Shown: positions 55,981-64,000 of the stretch, piece after piece | How the letters are laid out: each line of letters begins with the position of its first letter | Position numbering within the stretch: the first letter of the stretch is position 1 | Assembly (NCBI GenBank): GCA_951640195.1 | Contig: OX621173.1 | Location: forward strand, 289,780 to 353,779 | Direction: 5' to 3' | From: Porpolomopsis calyptriformis | Taxonomy: Eukaryota > Basidiomycota > Agaricomycetes > Agaricales > Hygrophoraceae | DNA length: 64,000 nt | The notes under the pieces: generated by a model | The model's database searches: none | Told to the model about the DNA's origin: nothing | What the model saw: the letters and a program-made list of their open reading frames with translations, nothing else | Position numbers and translations under genes: made by a program

Positions 55981-56590
55981 GCAGACACATCAACATCATA
56001 GTCATTGATAAAACAACTAGCAGAATTTGAAAACTTGGATACTCATTCATCCAATTATGAGGTTACAATGCATGTAGATGTACATGTATTTAATAGAGTT
56101 CTATGCACCATGATTCACGCTATCCTGCTTTATAGACTAAATTTGTGTAATACCTGAAAGGTGAAATTCAAAAGTGCAAAAAAGTCATCTACACTATATT
56201 GCTCTATGAAATCAATGTGATCAACAGCTAGATGCTATTCACCTCAAATGGTTACCCTCATTGCTTCTTGGATGGTATCTGTTGGCACTATCTGTGTATC
56301 ATAGAATTCAAGTTTTTCTTCCTATGAATGCTACCCTTTACATCCACTACAGACTATTAGGTTCCATTCTAACCTATTTGCACCTATTCCCTTCCCACTT
56401 ATGCCCGTTCCCTTCCCGCTCGCCCCCATTTGCCCCCGTCCCCTCGTATTCATTGTTGTGAAGTAGAAATGATAGAATAAACTGTATAAATACTGTCAGT
56501 AACTGCATAAAAAACTACAGATGGCATACTCACCATGCTGTCAAAGTGAAGTGATATAGTAAAGCTGTAGATCATGTGAGTAGTCATTGT
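55981..56590. other. no recognisable gene
   Basis: A repeated proline-coding stretch (CCCCGTTC/CCCTTCCC) near 56,390-56,440 is low complexity. Nothing else. Confidence 0.35.
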
Positions 56591-56593
56591 GAA

Positions 56594-57701
56594 TTAGACT
56601 AGATGGGTACTCACCGAGCTGTGAAAATGGATCAGGTTACCGCAGCTGCTGATAAGGATGTCTCCAAGAAGAAAATGAGATGCAAATAATATCAGAATAT
56701 ATGTATGCTTACCATGTCTTTCAGTGTCTTCTAGAAGCGCTAAAAGTACAAAACAGATTAGAGCAAACATGTTTTTATCTTGATAAACACCTACTTTTCT
56801 TTCTGCCGTCGAAAGCAAGTCCCAGTGATGCTGGAACTCACATTGCATCCCCTCTGGATGGTTGCATCTCCACTCCCTAATATACAAGTTCCTGATGGCA
56901 GTTGCATTAGTCATGCAAAGCCAATTAGGAATAGCATACCTTGCAGTAGGTTTGTCCCCAAATTCTTTCACAGGTTTGTCTGCTGCGCTCAATTTCTTTG
57001 TTGTACCATTTCCAGTAGTGTTAGGTTTGCAGAGTGGATTAGAAGGTGCAGGCAGAGTTGATGAGCTGTCTGCTGCCTCGGTAGGTATAGACAGTTCTGA
57101 ATTCAAGTAAGTCAGGGAAGGGAGTGTCGTGAGAGTCACAGGAAGGGGAGATAGGGAACAGATAGGTAATGATGGTTGTAAAATTCCAGCCCTGTTGAGC
57201 CATGGAATCAGTTAGCATAGTGTGGATATGAAAATAGATACTTACAGTGGATTATTGATCTATCAATTATGCAGTGAATAGAAAATGGTCTAGAAAATCA
57301 ATTCGACACACTTGGATAGGTTTGGGAAGAGGCTGCTTTGGAACAGGTATAGCAGTATCGCCATCCTGTGGTGCATCCGGGATGGGGTCTGCATCATTGC
57401 ATTTGGGTTTCTTTATAGCAAAACCCTCACCCTTCATTTTGCGCTTTGCTGGGATATTTTCTTTGTTGGTTTTATCATCAATTATAATAGCATCTTCATC
57501 ATCGTTGTCTTCCATTTTGACTTTTGAATTAAATGCCTCTTTTTTCTCCTTCGCAATCCGCCAAGATGGATAGTAATCAAAGGTAATTTGTTCAGCCTTC
57601 CACCCACCTTCACACAGCTGAAGCTCTTCACAATGAGTTTCCATTTGGGTTTGGTACATATCTGTGATAAGTATGCCAGCGCTGCCCCATGTTTCTATCA
57701 A
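56594..57701 (-). CDS. unrecognised gene, 5' end lost
   Basis: The exon at 57,267-57,701 reads WGSAGILITDMYQTQMETHC and CEGGWKAEQITFDYYPSWR, then a basic, Lys-rich NLS-like segment (KENIPAKRKMKGEGFAIKK). The exon at 56,594-57,139 has a Ser/Thr-rich linker and NWLCMTNATAIRNLYIREWR. I have the impression of a family repeated in agaricomycete genomes, but cannot name it. The 5' end is cut where the Copia fragment begins (about 57,720). No stop is visible inside the main exons, so it may have been active recently. Confidence 0.5.
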
Positions 57702-57731
57702 GGCTGGAAGCTACTGGCTTAAGAACCACAC

Positions 57732-57846
57732 CTGGTGTCAAGCTTCACTATCAATACTGATAATATGGTAATAATAAATACAGGGAGTGACTAACCTGGT
57801 ATCAAGCTTCACTGTCAATACTAAGGGACAGTGAGCTTGACACCAG
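57732..57846. repeat. direct/inverted repeat of a ~20-bp motif
   Basis: CTGGTGTCAAGCTTCACTAT (57,732), a near copy at 57,796, and its near-exact inverse at 57,827-57,846. It may mark the border of the Copia fragment. Confidence 0.7.
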
Positions 57847-57984
57847 AGACTTTGGACGCATTTTTGACCAAATAAGAACAAACAAATCAGCCACAACTTC
57901 GGACTGGTACAAACCAGTACTGCTCTATGCAGAGGAGATCATCACATCCTAACATCCCTTGGATCTTACTCTGTGGCATTAGCG

Positions 57985-58410
57985 TTGCTCTCACCTGAAC
58001 TTTGGTGATTTAAAGCATAATGCACCTCTATAAGCTTGTCTCAGGCATGGTCATCCAGTCCAACTCACCTCCAGACCCTGTCTGTGAGCCATGCATCTTT
58101 GGAAAGCAGCACTGTCATAATATTCCCAAAACTGCCTCTCATCGAACCTCTCTTCTTACACTTGTCCACACAGACTTAAAGGGCCCTCTCCCTGTTCAGA
58201 CACCAGAGGGATACCATTATGGGCAACCCTTCATTGATAACAAGTCAAGGTTCATGGTGATTGCTTTCCTGAGACGTAAAACAGAAGCTCTTGTTACATT
58301 CAAGCAATTCAAGGCTTATGCTGAGACCAAGCTTGGAAGACACCTTCAGATGTCTAGGGATGATAAAGGAGGTGAATTCATCAGTAAGGGAGTTCAACCA
58401 GGTCTGTTGT
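57985..58410 (+). pseudogene. Ty1/Copia integrase fragment
   Basis: Integrase inserts retrotransposon cDNA. After a frameshift (HLNFGDLKHNAPL in one frame, LYKLVSGMVIQSNS in the next) comes the zinc-binding end CEPCIFGKQH of the pre-integrase region. The core then begins LVHTDLKGPLPVQTPEGY with the first catalytic Asp, and DDKGGEFIS contains the second Asp region. It stops before the catalytic Glu, and no gag, protease or reverse transcriptase of this element is nearby. Confidence 0.9.
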
Positions 58411-58694
58411 AACAGATATGTTACATAAAGCCACCATGCTGTGTTTGTACATATTTGTACTGGATACCTTAAGTACCGGTTACGCTTAGGTAAACAATAA
58501 GTTTACATCCCACTCCCGCTTATACCAGATTGCCCCAATACATTGGTTCTGTGCATATCCTGGTTTTTGAGCAAAGTGTGATAACTTATCCCCAACCCTT
58601 ACACTTTTTTGCACATCCACAAGAAATTGTGGAATATCTGTGTAAATCAACTTTGATTGAAAAAGCTTCCCAGTCAACAACACGGCCTCCATCA
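58411..58694 (+). other. possible LTR/leader of the Gypsy relic
   Basis: AT-rich sequence with repeated TGTTACATA/TGTACATATTTGTAC strings directly before the gag start. LTR ends not identified. Confidence 0.3.
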
Positions 58695-60669
58695 ATGACG
58701 AAGACCCACACAAAGACTCAAATCACACAGGCCTCAACAGCGCGCAACTTGCAAGGCAAACTGCCTGATGACAACGACCCGGGAACGGCGCAGATGAGCG
58801 CCATTACTGATTCTGGTATGCCACATCACAACCTCAGCGACACCCAAAGACAGCCAGCATTGGCCGTAAATTCACCCCAGAGTGAATAAAGACACTATGC
58901 CAACTTAGATGATAGCAGTTCCCAACTTATAGAAAGAGAGGAGTCATCGCTGACAACAAGTCAGCGTGTGAGTATGACAATTGACCCTACGCTCAATACT
59001 TTGATGCACACCCTCACTGAGGGTCAAATGAGGACAGGAAACCCTTCCTCGTCACGAAACCTGAATAAACGAGTATACATTCATCAAATGTTAAATCTAT
59101 TACAGCGTAATGAAATAGACGATCAATATGAGCAATGAGACCTGTCGCCCACACCCAGTCAGATGTCGACTGTCACCCGTAATAAGAGACGACAAGAAAA
59201 GCACCCGCAGAATTGCAAGGCATCGAGTGAGACACTCTCTAATGTAGTTGACAGGGTCAATGTACTTGTTCAGACAAGAACGGGCAGAATTAGTCGTGAG
59301 GAATTCATGAAGCTAGCCAACGACCTTAATAAGGTTATGGTGCATAAGAATAGTGACAACACCCATCGAAATAAGACAGATACAACCATTCGTCCAGATA
59401 GGGATGAAGAAGATGAACTTCTACAACAAGCAGAAGCTGAGCTTCACCATCCTCAACAAGAAGATGAGACAAGCTCTGTCTATCAGAGACGGCGAGCCAT
59501 AGCTGATTGAGTCGATAAACATCGACATGGAAGTAAGAGGAGGAATGACCAGAACAGGTCGTTCGAACAAGAAAACGAAGCAGCCTCGAGACTGGGCACA
59601 TTCACACTCAAAGACAGAGTGGCCATCCAAAGGTTGAGAAATGGCGACATCCATGAAACCGGAAGATCCAGCCTGGATGATCAAGGCATCGCCTTCAATG
59701 CTTCTGGAGAAACCATAGATTTATGGGCAGAAGGACAAAACGAGCAGTCCAAACGAGACCGCAGGCCACCCTCAGATAGAAGGCAGTATCACCAGTCAGA
59801 CGACAGTGATTCAGATGACCCAGATCAAGGATCGTCTTCTGATGATGAGTCCAATCATAGCGAAACGACGGACACTGGAAGTGACCAGTCAAGGAATCGA
59901 CCATCTGACACTACTGGACATGGTAGTAAGAGAATGTCTAAACAGACATCAAAAACAACAATACGACACAGAAGTCATAGCTGTAAACCTCATAAATATG
60001 AGGGGAAAGATTGACGCTCTGATTACCTCAGAGACATTCATCGTAAATATCATAAATTAATTAATGAACAAGTGGGCAAACCACTGAAAGGAAACCTATC
60101 CGGTCTCCAAACCTCATCACCTAAACTGCCTACTCCAAAAGAGTATAGCGGTGAGGAGGACATTGAGAAATTCGATGGGTGGCTTCAATCATTCTTGAGA
60201 TGGTTGAAATTGTCCAACTACGCTGGACCTAATGCTGAGCTAGAGCGTATCGCTTTAACAGCTATTTATCTTGCGGACAAAGCAAGACAATGGTTCAACA
60301 ACAATGTCGACAGCGTGTCTAGGCAGAAACGCCGATGGACATTTAAAGAGGTCATAACTGGACTGTACGACCGGTTCATTTATGAAGCATCAATACAGGA
60401 TGCTACAACGAAATTCTATTCGAGACAGTACACCATGGAAGGTGGTGTCTCAGGATTTTTCTACGACCTTGAGAGGTACGCAGGATGTATAATACACGAG
60501 CCTGACTTGTATACATTTAAAACCCAATTATTATTGGGTCTACCTGCAAGGATAACTGACGCAGTTGTCCAGAAAGGCGTTACCACCGAAACCTCGTCAC
60601 TTGAGACGATCCTCAAAGTTGCTCGATGTGTTGAAGAGAGCATTCGAATAAAGCATCGCTACGATGAGC
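58695..60669 (+). pseudogene. Ty3/Gypsy-type gag relic
   Basis: Gag forms the retrotransposon's particle. The frame starts MTKTHTKTQITQAS at 58,695 and passes through a long charged N-terminal region (Ser/Asp-rich near 59,800-59,880) with stops at 58,887, 59,138, 59,508 and 60,012. The capsid-like retrotrans_gag domain follows: SGEEDIEKFDGWLQSFLRWL, ALTAIYLADKARQWFNNN, WTFKEVITGLYDRFIYEA and LQLLLGLP-like TQLLLGLPARITDAVV. It is cut at RYDEP, where the hAT element starts; no nucleocapsid knuckle or pol follows. Confidence 0.87.
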
Positions 60670-63600
60670 CAGTGTTGTGCCATTTGGTGTAAGTTTGCCA
60701 ATTTTGGCGGAGTTTCAGCAAACCCGTGTTTGGCGCAAGTAATTCCAAACCTAAATGTGGCTGTGGGTGAAACTAAGTCCGAAGCTGTATAGCGCAGCCC
60801 AATTGTATTGATACCAGCTCAGCACATTGTTATAAATACTTGTAGCAATGACCTATGAACTCAGAAGTGATGCTAAATTGAACTCATCAACCTCCACATC
60901 AACATCCTGCTCGCTAGCGGCATTTTCATCAATAAGCTCATATAGCTCTAGCTCCTCCTGCAGACTTCATACTGAGTTTCTTGTGAACATGTCGACCCAA
61001 TGCGTGTTTGAGAAGTCAAAAAGTTCACCAATACTGATCTTGATTTCCGATGGGAAAATGGCAGGTTCAGGATCTACATCATCCTGGAGTGACTGAGCAA
61101 GCCCTTCCGCAATGTTATACAGCCCACCAGAATCACCACCTTCGCTAAATTGGATACCAATGGTGCTTGTGGTAGGTGTAGCAGCTGTCAATACTTCTGC
61201 AGGCTCAGATGAGAGTGGTGTATGTTGCATAGGATGAGACCTAAAAAACCATTTCGCTCGTGCTTTGTGGTCTGCATTTCACATATACTCATCTCGGACC
61301 CTCATCTTCAATTCAGCTAGAGCTCCCATTGCTTCTTTGCCTAGCCAGTTACGAAGCTTTGTGAGAGTATTGCCAAAAATACTGAAAAATCATTCACATG
61401 AGGCTGAATTCACACAGACTGATAGGACGCGCTTTGCAAGAGCAACAAGTGGTGGTGGTTCAACACCAGCATGCCCAATCCCATCATATACCTCAAGTGG
61501 GTTTGGACTTTGATTCTAGGTAATATTAAGTTTCGTAATGAATAATTTTGGGGCAATATACTGCTCGTAGAGCATTACCTGCAACCTTGTGGGCGTATAC
61601 ATCCATGCAACTATAATAGCCTCGCCCATACATGTAGTCTTTGATCTTGTCCATAAACCCAAGGGGTTCCTCGCAATTGTAAAAACGTCGCCATAGTTGT
61701 GATAAGAGATTATCAATGCTAGCGTTTGTGAATATCTGAAGCCGATGGAAGGGCGCAATCTTTACAAATGGGTTGAGGATTGCAGTAGTGATAAAGACAT
61801 CCTGATCACACTTTGACCACCATAGCTCAATACTGCTTAGTACAGCTTGTTTTGCAGGAGCATCTTGAGGATCTTGGAGTCCAGAAAACTCACAAAACAA
61901 AAAGCCAAAGACTAGCAGGACTTCATCAAGTCGACAGAAGGCACCTTGTGTGAGATTTGCAGCAATGGCTAATGGTCGCAAGTGCAGCTGCATTCTAATA
62001 TGATGCATCAGATTGACTAGAATAATTTATCAATAGCACCCACCGCTGCAAGTAGTACTAGAAACTATCATTTTGGATAAGGGCAATCATTGCCTGTGAT
62101 TTTGTCCATCCCCTTACATCATGAGTCAATGGCTTCTTGGCAGGGTTTGGCTCTCTATTATTCTGTTCGACAAGTAGAAGTAGTGAGGGACAGAGATCAA
62201 GTAGGTGGGTATATGCCAAGTAATGCGCTGTCCACCTCATTAGGACAGCACAGATGACTGCAAGTGGTGGATTTGCATGATTGGTGATTTGAATATCCCG
62301 CAGAAGTCCTAGAACATATGTTTTACTTTGTAGCCAGGTAATAAGCTCACTAGCTCTATCACCATATGATAAGAAGACTGCTTCACACTTCATGTAGTCG
62401 CCAACAATGAGATTAATCTTGAAATATTATCAAGGTTAGATATGTATGCATAGCGAACAGGGGAATATACCTGATGTCTATAACAATCTGGGGCAAGCAG
62501 ATGGCTAAAGTGCAACACAAACTGCCTTTGGGCACTTCGTGCTTCACCTGACGCATCTGTAGTGAACGCCACAACAATGACCTGCCATTCATCCTCCGCA
62601 ATCTTTTTGACCTCTAGCATCCATTTGAGAAGATTTTCAGCAGTTTTCCGTTCACTAGATTCGTCGTAGACTTTTATAGTATGAACCTAGATGGTTGTTA
62701 GCCAATTGTGTTACTTGAGGACTAGAATGCAAGCCATACCTCATAGCCAGCTGTCATCATGAACGCAATATAATGATGCATGTTCTCGCCTGACTACCCA
62801 TCCGCCTGGATTGTTGCATAATGACCCTTCACTCAAGCTTTCGCCTTCATGCATAGGTCATTTACTGCTGCTGGCAGAAGATGTCAGGTAAGGGTTTTCC
62901 GAGATGGAGGGTATGCACCAGGTAGAAATTCATCACATAGGCTTAGCCAAACTGGGTTTTCCACCCAGTTTCAGGGAAAACCAGCCGATGCCGTGAGATG
63001 GACAATCAATGTCTCAAAACGTGCCTGGTTAAATGAGGATATCGCAAGATGTGGGTGCGATGATGCACGTCGAATAGATGAAACACGAGACCGTGTGGTC
63101 CAGTTTGAGGGATACGTATAGGAGCTTGATGGTATAAGTGTTGATGCATAGGAATGGGAATCAAAAGATATCGAGCTAGGGCCTGGTGAAGGTGGCCTTG
63201 ATGCTGAGAGCAATGATGGAGCAACACCTGGAGAAGCCTGATGAAATGGCACACTTGCAGGAAGTAATTCAGCACCACTCGCACCCAAATCCTCACTTCC
63301 TGAGGCAAGCAGCGCCAGATTGTGCCACCGCCGACATAGGGAATCCCTGGGTGTGGTATCCCAGTTATACTCTTCACTGGCTTGACTCCTAACTAGCTGA
63401 GGTTGAAGTGTGCAGTCTCACAAGTGCACCTGAAGAGATTTTGGACAGCCCTTGATCCAATGCCGCTTCAAGTCATTCTCATCATAAGCCCACACTGATT
63501 TCATGGAGAGGCATCAATAACAGCAGCAGAATGAATGGAATCACATACAAAGATCCTCAATTGCAACATTGTCATGCACAGAAACTCGACGCCCACACCG

Positions 63601-63830
63601 AACATCCAATTCATCTTGTTGGCAGACTGCAGCAACGTCATGGGCAAAGCAAGCTTTGCAGTAAACCTTTGGTAGGTTTCTGCTCTAAGCTGTGCCATTC
63701 TTCAGCCGCATGTTAAGAAGTGGGTGGTCATGGAAGTAATCTCGCCACCATCCTCGACTTGACCTGCCAGTACCAGTGTTTCGGTGAGTAGACATGAAGG
63801 ATTAGGGGGGGTGGCATCAGTTACCTCTGC
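60670..63830 (-). pseudogene. hAT transposon relic with near-complete transposase
   Basis: From the 5' end (right): BED-type finger remnants (VYCKACFAHD, KRHWIKGCP), a Ser/Pro-rich linker, LTASAGFP and DEFLPGAYPPSRKTLT, then IQADG with the first catalytic Asp (about 62,800), VVAFTTDASGEAR with the second (about 62,560), RWTAHYLAYTHLL, LAIAANLTQGAFCRLDEVL and the C-terminal dimerisation block VCVNSASCE*FFSIFGNTL. Stops at 61,390-61,392 (CGA to TGA) and 62,794-62,796 (TGG to TAG) inactivate it. CAGTGTTGTGCC at 60,670 is a hAT-like terminus lying inside the gag gene. The right terminus is not found. Confidence 0.88.
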
Positions 63831-63834
63831 CTAG

Positions 63835-64000
63835 TTTAAAGCATGCATACCGCATGTCATCCGCGTGTCTCCGCATGTAGGTGTCACAACTGTAGTTGCA
63901 AGTCTTTTCGTCAATCACAAGGCAGGCCTTGGAGCTTAATAAGTCTAGTAGGATGTAGAAGAAAGTTCTGACGGGGACATCCTCATAAAGGGTGATAATT
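63835..64000 (-). CDS. exon of the unrecognised repeat-borne protein (second copy), cut by window end
   Basis: Reads LYEDVPVRTFFYILLDLL, LVIDEKTCNYSCDTYMRR and ADDMRYACFKLGRG, ending at donor GTAACT (63,834). Positions 63,878-64,000 are the reverse complement of 17,081-17,203 with silent third-base differences. This copy shows that the protein continues past the point where the first copy is truncated. Confidence 0.6.

Noticed and set aside
1..64000. tRNA or rRNA genes
   Set aside because: I found no convincing cloverleaf with A and B boxes and no rRNA-like sequence by eye. A tRNAscan-SE run would settle it.

Overview
This window looks like transposon-rich, accessory nuclear DNA of a basidiomycete fungus, most likely an Agaricomycete. 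The evidence is short GT-AG introns with CTAAC-type branch sites, and gene families typical of mushroom genomes: a TET/JBP-type 2-oxoglutarate oxygenase, two divergent JmjC-type genes, an Ulp1-type protease, a basidiomycete hAT transposase, Gypsy gag, Copia integrase and a Tad/I-type LINE. I cannot name the species. Almost every recognisable gene is damaged, and most of the damage is transitions (CGA to TGA, CAG/CAA to TAG/TAA, TGG to TAG), as expected from decay of methylated or otherwise C-deaminated DNA.

Layout. 0-20 kb: 3' part of a TET/JBP gene (+); a zinc-finger gene with a caspase-like H/C pattern (-); a basic nuclear-type protein (+); a 14-3-3 relic (-); two repeat blocks; a long JmjC-fold gene (-) whose metal site is Q-x-N instead of H-x-D; a perfect 26-bp-arm inverted repeat; an Ulp1/C48 protease gene (+) split by a ~1.6-kb insert; and a second JmjC gene (-) with an intact H-x-D but an in-frame stop. 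21-25 kb: a Sel1/SKT5-like relic split by a 5'-truncated LINE with a poly(A) tail, then an eIF2-alpha relic. 25-36 kb: two copies of an unclassified gene (N-terminal C2H2-like finger, C-terminal GH-T-Y motif), separated by a ~3.6-kb block built around ~500-bp inverted GTAA/GTGA arrays; the second copy also carries a 1,030-bp solo LTR.

36-46 kb: the most unusual part. One unrecognised multi-exon gene (38,289-43,632, -) is surrounded and penetrated by about 30 copies of a short palindrome (core CACATCGGAC...GTCCGATGTG). The copies sit in five different repeat settings: fold-back satellites downstream of the gene, an array of 70-nt hairpin introns separated by 12-nt in-frame microexons, a 392-bp intron, the region upstream of the gene, and two isolated copies near 46.1 kb. 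The next gene (44.6-45.8 kb, +) encodes an acidic coiled coil with a Zn2Cys6-like cysteine cluster and has a decayed relative at 54-55 kb.

46-56 kb: AT-rich, with a second, rearranged copy of the GTAA element and two stop-riddled gene relics. 56-64 kb: an unrecognised gene (-), a Copia integrase fragment, a Gypsy gag relic with a hAT element apparently inserted in it, and at the window edge an inverted copy of an exon also present inside the Ulp1 insert. The genes do not form an operon-like unit. The common thread is oxidation/chromatin-type genes and transposons decaying together.
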